Source: an uncultured Bacteroidota bacterium
GTDB lineage: Bacteria; Bacteroidota; Bacteroidia; UKL13-3
Assembly (NCBI GenBank): GCA_903907885.1
Contig: CAIVPY010000078.1
Location: forward strand, 1-31,784
Length of the DNA stretch: 31,784 bases
Direction: 5' to 3'
Notes under the pieces: model-generated
Seen by the model: only the letters and a program-made list of their open reading frames with translations
What the model was told of the DNA's origin: nothing
Databases searched by the model: none
Shown here: positions 25,150 through 31,699 of the stretch, piece by piece
Layout of the letters: the number at the start of each line of letters is the position of its first letter
Position numbering within the stretch: the stretch's first letter is position 1
Program-made: the position numbers and the translations under genes

Positions 25150-26139
25150 ATGAAAATTGCAGTAGTGGGTGCCACGGGTTTAGTAGGCAGTATTATGCTA
25201 AAAGTTTTAGAGGAGAGAAATTTTCCTGTTTCTGAACTCATTCCAGTAGCTTCTGAAAAATCTATAGGTAAAGAAATTTCTTTTAAAGGCAAATCATATA
25301 AAATTCAAAGTATGTCAGATGCCATAGCTGCAAGGCCGGCAATAGCTTTGTTCTCGGCAGGAGGAGATACCTCTCTAGAGTGGGCTCCCAAATTTGCTGA
25401 AGTAGGCACTTTTGTAATAGACAACTCATCAGCTTGGCGAATGATGGCGGATAAAAAGTTAGTTGTGCCTGAAATTAATGCAGATGCCATTACCCAAAAC
25501 GATTTGATTATTGCCAACCCCAATTGCTCAACCATTCAAATGGTCTTAGTTCTTAATCCACTTCATTTAAAATATAAAATCAAAAGAGTAATAGTTTCAA
25601 CTTACCAAAGTGTTACTGGTACGGGTGTGAAGGCTGTGCAACAAATGGAAAATGAAAGGGCAGGTATCATAGGCGAAATGGCATATAAATACCGTATTGA
25701 TAAAAATGTGATTCCTCAAATTGATGTATTTGTTGACAATGGTTATACCAAAGAAGAAATGAAAATGGTAAATGAAACAAAGAAAATTATGCGTGATGAT
25801 AACATAGCTCTAACAGCTACTTGTGTTCGCATTCCAACAACAGGTGGGCATAGCGAAAGTATTAATATTGAATTTGAAAACGATTTCGATTTGCAAGAGC
25901 TCCGTTCAATTATAGCATCAACGAATGGAGTAGTTGTAAGAGATGATGTTTCGCAATTTATTTACCCAATGCCATTGGATGCAGATGGAAAAGATGATGT
26001 ATTTGTGGGTAGAATTCGCAGAGATGAGTCTAAAGTAAATTCTCTAAACCTTTGGGTGGTAGCAGATAACTTACGCAAAGGGGCGGCTACCAATGCCGTT
26101 CAAATTGCCGAATACTTGGTAAAAAACAAATTGGTTTAA
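25150..26139 (+). CDS. asd: Aspartate-semialdehyde dehydrogenase
   Basis: This 329-residue enzyme reduces aspartyl phosphate to aspartate semialdehyde with NADPH, the branch-point step to lysine/diaminopimelate, threonine and methionine. The NADP loop is VGATGLVG (6-13), the catalytic cysteine is C126 in NPNCSTIQ, and RIPTTGGHSESI supplies the conserved His and substrate Arg. TYQSVTGTG lies between. The length is normal. It is divergent from the large secreted protein and its stop codon is followed after one base by the cytochrome-b5-like ORF, indicating translational coupling. No leader peptide or lysine riboswitch was seen in the 36-nt gap upstream. Confidence 0.95.
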   Translation: MKIAVVGATGLVGSIMLKVLEERNFPVSELIPVASEKSIGKEISFKGKSYKIQSMSDAIAARPAIALFSAGGDTSLEWAPKFAEVGTFVIDNSSAWRMMADKKLVVPEINADAITQNDLIIANPNCSTIQMVLVLNPLHLKYKIKRVIVSTYQSVTGTGVKAVQQMENERAGIIGEMAYKYRIDKNVIPQIDVFVDNGYTKEEMKMVNETKKIMRDDNIALTATCVRIPTTGGHSESINIEFENDFDLQELRSIIASTNGVVVRDDVSQFIYPMPLDADGKDDVFVGRIRRDESKVNSLNLWVVADNLRKGAATNAVQIAEYLVKNKLV

Positions 26140-26140
26140 A

Positions 26141-26386
26141 ATGAGTATTGAAAATTTACCTAGTTATACCAAAACACAACTGGCTCTTAGAAATGGGCAA
26201 GATAGGGATGAAATTTGGGTAGCTTATAAAGGACAGATTTATGACGTAGGAAACAGTAGATTGTGGAAAAACGGAAAGCATTATGAGCATTGGGCAGGAC
26301 AAGACCTTACAGAGGAGCTGTCAGATGCACCCCATACAGAAACAGTATTTGATAAGTTTATGGTGATTGGAATTTTGACCTTATAG
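26141..26386 (+). CDS. Small cytochrome-b5-like heme/steroid-binding domain protein
   Basis: The 81-residue single-domain protein resembles the cytochrome b5-like heme/steroid-binding family (the small free-standing type). It reads LPSYTKTQLALRNGQDRDEIWVAYKGQIYDVGNSRLW, then GKHYEHWAGQDLTEELSDAPHTETVFDKF, the shortened b5 pattern in which the AGQDLTE helix and an HTE helix flank the cofactor site. Candidate axial histidines are H47, H50 and H65; the classical HPGG ligand motif is absent, so heme binding must be tested. There is no signal peptide or membrane anchor. It begins one base after asd and is probably cotranslated with it, but no metabolic link to asd is apparent. Confidence 0.82.
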   Translation: MSIENLPSYTKTQLALRNGQDRDEIWVAYKGQIYDVGNSRLWKNGKHYEHWAGQDLTEELSDAPHTETVFDKFMVIGILTL

Positions 26387-26458
26387 GTTTATTTACAATA
26401 TTAATAAATAGTGCAAGTGAACAAAATTTAACCCACTTTTGAATTGTTATTAAAAATA

Positions 26459-26596
26459 ATGAAAACAATAAAACATACTGTACTCGCTGTCTTACTTTTA
26501 GGCGGATTAACATTTAATACGTGTAAGAAAACAAAGTCTCAAACATGTAATCCCATTAAAAAATCTTTTGTTATACCAGATAAGGTATGCGGGTAA
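26459..26596 (+). CDS. Possible 45-residue lipoprotein-like small ORF
   Basis: An ATG at 26459 opens a 45-codon frame with a short charged lead, a hydrophobic run (VLAVLLLGGLTF) and a cysteine followed by two lysines (NTCKKTKSQTC), as in many Bacteroidota lipoprotein signals, although the residues before the Cys (F-N-T) do not make a canonical lipobox. The mature part would be only about 24 residues. Its last 26 nt overlap the end of recR on the other strand. It could be a real small lipoprotein, the remnant of a truncated longer one, or chance. No promoter was found. Confidence 0.35.
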   Translation: MKTIKHTVLAVLLLGGLTFNTCKKTKSQTCNPIKKSFVIPDKVCG

Positions 26597-27176
26597 CAAT
26601 AGAGCGACCTAAAGTTATTTCGTCTGCATATTCAAGCTCACCACCAATGGCTATACCTCTTGATATGGTACTTATTTTTGCATTTAATCCTGCCAATTTC
26701 TTCGACAAATAATAAATAGTTGTATCACCTTCTGGAGTTGGACTTAATGCCATAATTATTTCTGTGATTTCTTCGGCACTTACCCTTAAAATCAATTCGT
26801 TAATTTTCAAATCATCAGGACCTATTCCATTCATGGGCGAAATTACACCCCCAAGCACATGATACATGCCATGGTGTTGATTGGTATTTTCTATTGCAAT
26901 AACATCACGTAGGTCTTCAACCACACAAATGGTGTGTGCATTTCGTTTATGATTTGCACAAATATTACATAAGTCGTAATCACTTACATTGTAACATCTT
27001 TTACAATAATTAATTTTTTCTCGCATATTAATCACTGCTTCACCTAATTTTCTAGCATCTGAAGGACTTTGTTTTAATAAAAACAAAACCATACGAAGGG
27101 CCGATTTTTTGCCCACTCCAGGAAATTTAGACAACTCATTTACCGTCTCTTCTATTAACGTTGATGGATAATTCAC
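26571..27176 (-). CDS. recR: Recombination protein RecR
   Basis: The 201-residue protein works with RecO and RecF to load RecA on gapped DNA. Helix-hairpin-helix residues FPGVGKKSALRMV (18-30) are followed by the four-cysteine zinc site C58, C61, C70, C73 (CKRC...CNIC), a Toprim domain from about 80 (ICVVEDLRDVIAIE, YHVLGGVISPMNGIGPDDL), and the C-terminal GGELEYADEITLGRSI block. The start is a GTG at 27176; the first ATG nearby is out of frame, and the family N-terminus (xYPSxLIEE) begins at the GTG. A -7 box ends only five bases upstream, so the mRNA may be nearly leaderless. Confidence 0.95.
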   Translation of the reverse strand: MNYPSTLIEETVNELSKFPGVGKKSALRMVLFLLKQSPSDARKLGEAVINMREKINYCKRCYNVSDYDLCNICANHKRNAHTICVVEDLRDVIAIENTNQHHGMYHVLGGVISPMNGIGPDDLKINELILRVSAEEITEIIMALSPTPEGDTTIYYLSKKLAGLNAKISTISRGIAIGGELEYADEITLGRSIVTRIPYLV

Positions 27177-27181
27177 ATTGG

Positions 27182-27209
27182 CAAATGTATCAACTATTCA
27201 TTAAAACAA
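27182..27209 (-). promoter_or_regulatory. Candidate promoter for recR (TTG-N17-TACATTTG)
   Basis: On the minus strand TTG (27209-27207) and TACATTTG (27189-27182) are 17 nt apart. The -7 box ends five bases before the GTG start, so transcription would start at or next to the first codon. Confidence 0.5.
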
Positions 27210-27277
27210 TCTTTGAAATAATACACATTTTCTTAATCGTAGTTTGGCGTATTTAAAAATCTAATTTTTATCAAAAA

Positions 27278-27308
27278 TTTGCATTAGTGATTTACTTTTA
27301 TATTTTTG
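27278..27308 (+). promoter_or_regulatory. Bacteroidota promoter TTTG-N19-TATTTTTG for TetR-paa operon
   Basis: TTTG (27278-27281) and TATTTTTG (27301-27308) are separated by exactly 19 nt. Transcription should start near 27313-27316, inside the palindrome at 27310-27323. No comparable promoter was seen before paaA, paaC or paaD, so this one probably drives the whole operon. Confidence 0.78.
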
Positions 27309-27309
27309 T

Positions 27310-27323
27310 CTAACAAACGTTAG
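27310..27323 (+). promoter_or_regulatory. Candidate TetR-family operator CTAACAAACGTTAG
   Basis: CTAAC-N4-GTTAG is a perfect 5-bp-arm inverted repeat centred over the predicted transcription start and 5 nt before the ATG of the TetR gene. As I recall, the PaaR operator of Thermus is CNAACGNNCGTTNG; this site matches 9 of those 10 fixed positions. Binding here would block the promoter and give autorepression. Confidence 0.65.
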
Positions 27324-27327
27324 TAAA

Positions 27328-27927
27328 ATGAGTGAATTATCAAGTATTAGCAGAAAAGAACAAATTGTTGAAGAGGCTGCAAATTTATTTAGACTAAAAG
27401 GCTATGCTTCGGCTACCATGCGTGATTTGGCTGCAGAGCTTGGTATTGAAGCTGCTAGCATTTACCACCATTATAAGTCAAAAGAAGAATTGCTCGAAAA
27501 GATTTGCTTCGATATGGCTGATAAATTTATTACTAATGCCAAAGAAGTAAATGATATTTACTTTAATGCTGAAGAAAAATTAAGGTTATCTATAAAACTT
27601 CATGTTGAATTAATAACTGAAAATCAAAATCAATCTGCAGTTTTTTTAAGCGAATGGAGAAGTTTGAGTGAACCGAAACTCTCTCTTTTTAAACAACTAC
27701 GACAGCAGTACGAAAATCAATTTATGATTATTTTAAAAGATGGCGAGAAAGAAGATATTTTTGATCATACAGACATAAAATTTGCAGTTCTTAGCATCTT
27801 ATCTACTATCAATTTTGTGAACGAATGGTACAAAGTAGATGGAAAAATGAATCCAGCTGAAATAGCTGAAAAATTGAGCAATTTTATTTTAGGTGGGCTG
27901 AGAAAAAAAGCTACTTTGAATAGGTAA
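27328..27927 (+). CDS. TetR/AcrR-family regulator, candidate PaaR-type repressor of the paa operon
   Basis: The 199-residue DNA-binding protein has an N-terminal helix-turn-helix at about 10-56 (RKEQIVEEAANLFRLKGYASATMRDLAAELGIEAASIYHHYKSKEELL, quoted by its parts: ATMRDLA and ASIYHHYKSKEEL are the recognition blocks) and an all-helical ligand/dimer domain after it. It directly precedes paaABCD on the same strand, 74 nt before paaA. Together with the operator-like palindrome over its own promoter, this suggests a repressor that releases DNA when phenylacetyl-CoA or a related acyl-CoA binds, as known for PaaR proteins. The ligand is inference; FadR-like or other acyl-CoA TetR regulators are alternatives. 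Confidence 0.85.
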   Translation: MSELSSISRKEQIVEEAANLFRLKGYASATMRDLAAELGIEAASIYHHYKSKEELLEKICFDMADKFITNAKEVNDIYFNAEEKLRLSIKLHVELITENQNQSAVFLSEWRSLSEPKLSLFKQLRQQYENQFMIILKDGEKEDIFDHTDIKFAVLSILSTINFVNEWYKVDGKMNPAEIAEKLSNFILGGLRKKATLNR

Positions 27928-27929
27928 AA

Positions 27930-27960
27930 AGCTTCTAGCTACTGTCCTTTAGCTTCTAGC
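27930..27960 (+). repeat. Direct repeat of AGCTTCTAGC, period 21
   Basis: AGCTTCTAGC occurs at 27930-27939 and again at 27951-27960 between the TetR gene and paaA. The following bases are low-complexity runs of AACTA and AAAAACT up to the paaA start. No gene fits. Confidence 0.7.
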
Positions 27961-28001
27961 AAAAAACTATAATCTGATAACTAAAAACTAAAAATTATAA
28001 T

Positions 28002-28991
28002 ATGTACGGAAACGCTTACATTGATCCAAATGAAAAGCCATTGTCAATTCTTGATGGCGAAGATCCCATTAAATTAGCTGAATTTGAAGCACGAATAGAC
28101 CGTGGCGAAAAAATTGAACCTAAAGATTGGATGCCTAAGGAATATAGGAAACAATTAATTAGAATGATTGAGCAACATGCACATTCAGAAATTATTGGTG
28201 CATTGCCAGAAGGCACATGGATTACTCGTGCGCCAGGTTTTAAACGTAAGTTAGCATTAATGGCTAAAGTGCAAGACGAAGTTGGTCATGCGCAATTACT
28301 TTATAGTGCTGCCGAAACTTTGGGAAAAAGTCGTGAGGCCATGATTAACGATTTAATTACTGGCAAATCAAAATACTCTAATGTGTTTAATTACCCAGCT
28401 TTAACTTGGGCCGATTCATGTATAATAGCATGGTTAATTGATGCGGGTGCAATTATTAATCAAGTAGCTAATTCAAAAGGAAGTTATGGTCCTTACGGGC
28501 GTGCTTTGGAAAGAATTTGTGTAGAAGAAAGTTTTCATTTAAAATATGGTCATCACAATGTGGTAACATTAGCAACTGGAACTCCTTTTCAACGTCAAAT
28601 GGTTCAAGAAGCTTTAACCCGTTGGTGGCCACCAATCATGCATTTTTTTGGTCCTAGTGATAAAATTTCAAATCACACAACTATTCTAATGCGCTGGAAA
28701 GTGAAAATGGCTAGTAACGATGACATGCGCCAACAGTTTTTAAATATGTATGTTCCTAAAATTTGGGATTTAGGATTGGTAGTTCCTGATGTAAATTTAA
28801 AATTAAACGAAGCAACAGGTTTATGGGATTACACCGAGCCTGATTGGGACGAATTTAAACGTGTAATCAATGGCGGAGGACCTTGTAATGCCGAGCGTTT
28901 GGCAGTAAGAAGAAATGCTGAAGAAAAAGGAAGATGGGTTCGTAAAGCCTTGCTTCAAAAAGATTCAAGTTATGTTACACCTTTAGCTTAA
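28002..28991 (+). CDS. paaA: 1,2-phenylacetyl-CoA epoxidase, catalytic subunit PaaA
   Basis: This 329-residue subunit carries the diiron site that epoxidises the aromatic ring of phenylacetyl-CoA with oxygen, the committing step of aerobic phenylacetate breakdown. Diiron ligands are visible as E63 (HSEIIG), E93 and H96 (DEVGH), and E175/E176 and H179 (EESFH). Other family blocks are PEGTWITRAPGFKRKLAL near 70 and RWWPPIMHFFGPSD near 210. The length is close to the E. coli protein. PaaA needs PaaC as structural partner, PaaB and the reductase PaaE; paaB follows after 5 nt. The TetR gene lies upstream. Confidence 0.95.
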   Translation: MYGNAYIDPNEKPLSILDGEDPIKLAEFEARIDRGEKIEPKDWMPKEYRKQLIRMIEQHAHSEIIGALPEGTWITRAPGFKRKLALMAKVQDEVGHAQLLYSAAETLGKSREAMINDLITGKSKYSNVFNYPALTWADSCIIAWLIDAGAIINQVANSKGSYGPYGRALERICVEESFHLKYGHHNVVTLATGTPFQRQMVQEALTRWWPPIMHFFGPSDKISNHTTILMRWKVKMASNDDMRQQFLNMYVPKIWDLGLVVPDVNLKLNEATGLWDYTEPDWDEFKRVINGGGPCNAERLAVRRNAEEKGRWVRKALLQKDSSYVTPLA

Positions 28992-28996
28992 TACAA

Positions 28997-29374
28997 ATGA
29001 TAAAATCACTAGATCCACGAATTACTCGTGAACAAATAGAATTAAATAATCCAATCAATCCTTTGGCTGATATGGATCAATGGGAAACTTACGAAGTTTT
29101 TCATCAAAAAAAACGTGGCGATCAACATGAACACGTTGGAATAGTGCATGCTCCAAATCTGGAAATGGCTTTGCTTTTTAGCAAAGAACAATTTGGAAGA
29201 AGAGGAATTAGTGTAAATATTTGGGTGGTAAAAACAAGCAATGTTTTTGCATCTGACTACGATGATGCTGATATTTTTGAAACCGTTCCAGACAAACAAT
29301 ACCGCGAAGCAGGTGGCTATAAAGTGATGGAAATGATTAATAAATATAAAAAAGAAAACAAGAAAATCATTTAA
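28997..29374 (+). CDS. paaB: Phenylacetyl-CoA epoxidase subunit PaaB
   Basis: The 125-residue protein is the small subunit that bridges or holds together PaaAC units in the epoxidase. The core runs from WETYEVFHQKKRGDQHEHVGIVHAPNLEMALLFSKEQFGRR (about 27-67, named by its ends) to SVNIWVVKTSNVFASDYDDADIFE. It is about 30 residues longer than the roughly 95-residue E. coli protein, from an N-terminal lead (IKSLDPRITREQIELNNPINPLADMDQ-like); I recall longer PaaB proteins in Bacteroidota. It is tightly coupled to paaA (5-nt gap) and separated from paaC by a 73-nt gap holding a palindromic repeat. Confidence 0.92.
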   Translation: MIKSLDPRITREQIELNNPINPLADMDQWETYEVFHQKKRGDQHEHVGIVHAPNLEMALLFSKEQFGRRGISVNIWVVKTSNVFASDYDDADIFETVPDKQYREAGGYKVMEMINKYKKENKKII

Positions 29375-29381
29375 AAAATTA

Positions 29382-29431
29382 GCCACAGATTTCACAAATT
29401 AAATTTTCGTTTTATCTGTGTAATATGTGGC
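29382..29431. repeat. Palindromic element with 22-bp imperfect arms between paaB and paaC
   Basis: Arm 29382-29403 (starts GCCACAGATTTCACA) and arm 29410-29431 (ends TAATATGTGGC) are inverted copies matching at 18 of 22 positions, with loop TTTTCG. I recall that motifs of the form GCCACAGATT...AATCTGTGGC recur between genes in many Bacteroidota genomes, so this is probably a dispersed palindromic repeat (REP/MITE-like). It lacks a T-run, so it is not a normal terminator. The GTG that opens the longest paaC frame (29427) lies inside it. Confidence 0.7.
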
Positions 29432-29447
29432 AATAAAAACATATCAC

Positions 29448-30203
29448 ATGAACACAATTGCAATCAAAGAATTATTATATAAAATGGCTGATGATTTATT
29501 AATCATGGGTCATAGAAACAGTGAATGGACAGGTTTGGGTCCGGTTATTGAAGAAGATATTGCTTTTTCATCCATGGCGCAAGACAAGATAGGACAAGCT
29601 GGTGCATTGTTTGAAATATTGCACCAATTAGGTGAAAATGAACCCGACACCGTTGCATTCATGCGCGATGCCAACAAAATGCATTGTTCTCAGTTTGTAG
29701 AATTGCCAAATGGCGAATACGACTTTTCAATGATACGTCATTTTCTTTATGATCATGCCGACCAATTACGTTTCGAAATGCTTGTTAATTCTAGCTTTGA
29801 GCCATTGGCTCAAGTAGCAAAAAAAATTAAAGGCGAATTGAAATACCACGTTTTTCATGCCAATACTTGGGTGGTAAAATTAGGGAATGGAACAGAAGAA
29901 AGTAAAGCCAGAATGCAAACTGCATTGAACGAAAGTTGGAATTACGCTTTAGGAATGTTTGAAACAGGCGATTTTGAAAAAGAATTGCAAAGCGAAAATA
30001 TTTTTGAAGGCGAAGAAGCTTTGAAAACTCGTTGGATGGCAAACATTACTCCTTTTATAGAAAAAGCAAATTTAAAAGTTCCCGACCAATCAACTTGGGC
30101 GCCAATATTAGGTGGACGCAAGGGTTATCATACTGAATATTTACAACAATTAGTAGAAGAAATGGGTGAAGTATTTCGCCTAGATCCTACTGCCCAATGG
30201 TAG
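29448..30203 (+). CDS. paaC: Phenylacetyl-CoA epoxidase structural subunit PaaC
   Basis: The 251-residue protein is a ferritin-like helical subunit that pairs with PaaA; in E. coli it keeps the fold but not the working diiron centre. Family blocks: MADDLLIMGHRNSEWTGLGPVIEEDIAFSSMAQDKIGQA near the start, HFLYDHADQLRFEML near 95, YHVFHANTWVVKLGNGTEESKARMQTALN near 125, and GRKGYHTEYLQQLVEEMGEV near the end. The start is taken as ATG 29448; the frame extends to a GTG at 29427, but that lies in the palindromic repeat and adds seven residues not seen in the family. It follows paaB after 73 nt. Confidence 0.93.
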   Translation: MNTIAIKELLYKMADDLLIMGHRNSEWTGLGPVIEEDIAFSSMAQDKIGQAGALFEILHQLGENEPDTVAFMRDANKMHCSQFVELPNGEYDFSMIRHFLYDHADQLRFEMLVNSSFEPLAQVAKKIKGELKYHVFHANTWVVKLGNGTEESKARMQTALNESWNYALGMFETGDFEKELQSENIFEGEEALKTRWMANITPFIEKANLKVPDQSTWAPILGGRKGYHTEYLQQLVEEMGEVFRLDPTAQW

Positions 30204-30231
30204 TGAATTACAATGATTGAAATATAGAAAG

Positions 30232-30281
30232 TTTACAGGGTTTATATCTAAAAAGCATTTTTTTAATATAAACTCTGTAAA
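30232..30281 (+). repeat. Long hairpin between paaC and paaD
   Basis: TTTACAGGGTTTATAT (30232-30247) and ATATAAACTCTGTAAA (30266-30281) are inverted copies with one difference, which in RNA is a G-U wobble, so a 16-bp stem with an 18-nt loop containing seven T can form. No T-run follows the stem. It is either a dispersed palindrome or an RNA-processing/attenuation hairpin within the operon. Confidence 0.68.
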
Positions 30282-30331
30282 ATATTTTAATCAGTTTTTC
30301 AAACTTCTAATTTTAAAATCATTCAATAAAA

Positions 30332-30817
30332 ATGATAACCGAAAAAGAAATATGGACTGCGCTTGAAGTAGTTAAAGACCCTGAAATACCTACTTTAAGT
30401 ATGGTGGATATGGGCATAATTACTAAAGTAGAAATTCGTGGAGAAAGCAATGTATATGTAGAAATGACGCCTACATTTACCGGCTGTCCAGCCATCAAAA
30501 TGATGGAAAATATGGTGGCCGATAGATTGAAAGAAATTGGCATTGAAATCATAGAAGTAAAAACCACCTTTGATACTCCTTGGAATAGCAATAAACTAAC
30601 TGAACGTGGATTATTATGTTTGAAAAAACATGGATTAGCTCCTCCTCCAAAACACCAAGGAGAAATTACAATGGAGCTTTTAGAACATTGTATTTGTCCG
30701 CATTGCGGAAGCATAAATACAGAAATGAAAACACCCTTTGGCCCAACACTTTGCCGCAGTATGCACTACTGCCACGATTGCTTGCAAGCCTTTGAGCAAT
30801 TTAAACCAGTGGTGTAG
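30332..30817 (+). CDS. paaD: Phenylacetate degradation protein PaaD (MIP18/DUF59 family)
   Basis: The 161-residue protein is needed for phenylacetyl-CoA epoxidase activity, probably helping to assemble iron-sulfur or iron cofactors. The N-terminal DUF59/MIP18 domain starts about residue 4 (WTALEVVKDPEIPTLSMVDMGII) and includes TPTFTGCPAI (about 47, with conserved Cys). A PaaD-type C-terminal zinc ribbon has CICPHCG...CRSMHYCHDC near 114-148. It is 128 nt after paaC, the gap occupied by the hairpin, and its end overlaps the convergent suhB-type gene by 17 nt. It is the last paa gene in the window. Confidence 0.93.
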   Translation: MITEKEIWTALEVVKDPEIPTLSMVDMGIITKVEIRGESNVYVEMTPTFTGCPAIKMMENMVADRLKEIGIEIIEVKTTFDTPWNSNKLTERGLLCLKKHGLAPPPKHQGEITMELLEHCICPHCGSINTEMKTPFGPTLCRSMHYCHDCLQAFEQFKPVV

Positions 30818-31604
30818 TAAAGCTGTCTTTTATCACAGCCATAAACTGCGGATACAAAGCCTTTGAAGAACCTATAATACTCTTGCTAAAAATGGTATCA
30901 TCGCTGCCATCAAAAGTGGTAACGATGCCACCTGCTTCTTCTATCAAACAAATTCCACCTGCAATATCCCATGGGCTAAGACCATATTCAAAAAAACCAT
31001 CAAACCTACCGCATGCTGTGTAGGCCAAGTCAACAGCAGCACTGCCCATTCTGCGCATGCCTTGGGTGTGTGTCATCAAGTATTTCAAAGCCTTAATATA
31101 TTCATCCATCACTTTAAAATCATAATAAGGAAAGCCTGTGGCAAGCAGTGATTTTTCTAGTTCGGTATTTTGCTTTACATGTATTCTTTTTCCGTTCAAC
31201 CAAGCGCCTCCGTTTTGCCATGCATAAAACATTTCATCTCTATTTACTTCATACACCACACCCATAAGAGGTTTACCATTTCTAATCAAACCAACGCTGA
31301 CACTAAAAACAGGAAGTGCATGAATAAAATTAGTTGTTCCATCTAAAGGGTCTATTACCCACATCCACTCTTTTGGCTCGGTGACAATGGTTTGTTCTTC
31401 GGTAATAAATCCAGCTTCTGGAAAAATATTTTTAAGTCCTGTCACCAACATCTCTTCAGCATTTTTGTCAACATAACTTACCAATTGATTGAAGCTCTTT
31501 ACTTCAACTACATCTGCATTAAAACTCTCTCTTTCTTTTTTGATAAATAGTCCCGCTTCTTTAGCAATAGCGCATGTTTGTGAACAAATACTTTCTAAAT
31601 TCAT
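30801..31604 (-). CDS. suhB: Inositol-1-monophosphatase family phosphatase (SuhB-like)
   Basis: The 267-residue Mg-dependent phosphatase belongs to the inositol monophosphatase family; bacterial members dephosphorylate inositol-1-phosphate or related sugar phosphates, and SuhB also helps ribosomal RNA transcription. The metal ligands are visible: E69/E70 (ITEEQ), D85 and D88 in WVIDPLDGTTNF, and D213 in LSPWDIAGG. The length is typical. Its 3' end overlaps paaD by 17 nt with no terminator between. No obvious -33/-7 promoter was seen upstream in the 136-nt gap to gltX. Whether it acts on inositol phosphate or another phosphate ester is not determinable. Confidence 0.9.
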   Translation of the reverse strand: MNLESICSQTCAIAKEAGLFIKKERESFNADVVEVKSFNQLVSYVDKNAEEMLVTGLKNIFPEAGFITEEQTIVTEPKEWMWVIDPLDGTTNFIHALPVFSVSVGLIRNGKPLMGVVYEVNRDEMFYAWQNGGAWLNGKRIHVKQNTELEKSLLATGFPYYDFKVMDEYIKALKYLMTHTQGMRRMGSAAVDLAYTACGRFDGFFEYGLSPWDIAGGICLIEEAGGIVTTFDGSDDTIFSKSIIGSSKALYPQFMAVIKDSFTTPLV

Positions 31605-31699
31605 AAGGCAAGAATAAATAAAAATATGCAGAGTCGGAGGTTTATTCTAACTTAAAAACAGTTCAAGTTATTGTTTTATAGCAGTATTATTCCTGCTTT

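Noticed and set aside
27177..27277. Searched for a small RNA or second operator between recR and the TetR gene
   Set aside because: No hairpin of note and no second CTAAC-N4-GTTAG copy was seen.
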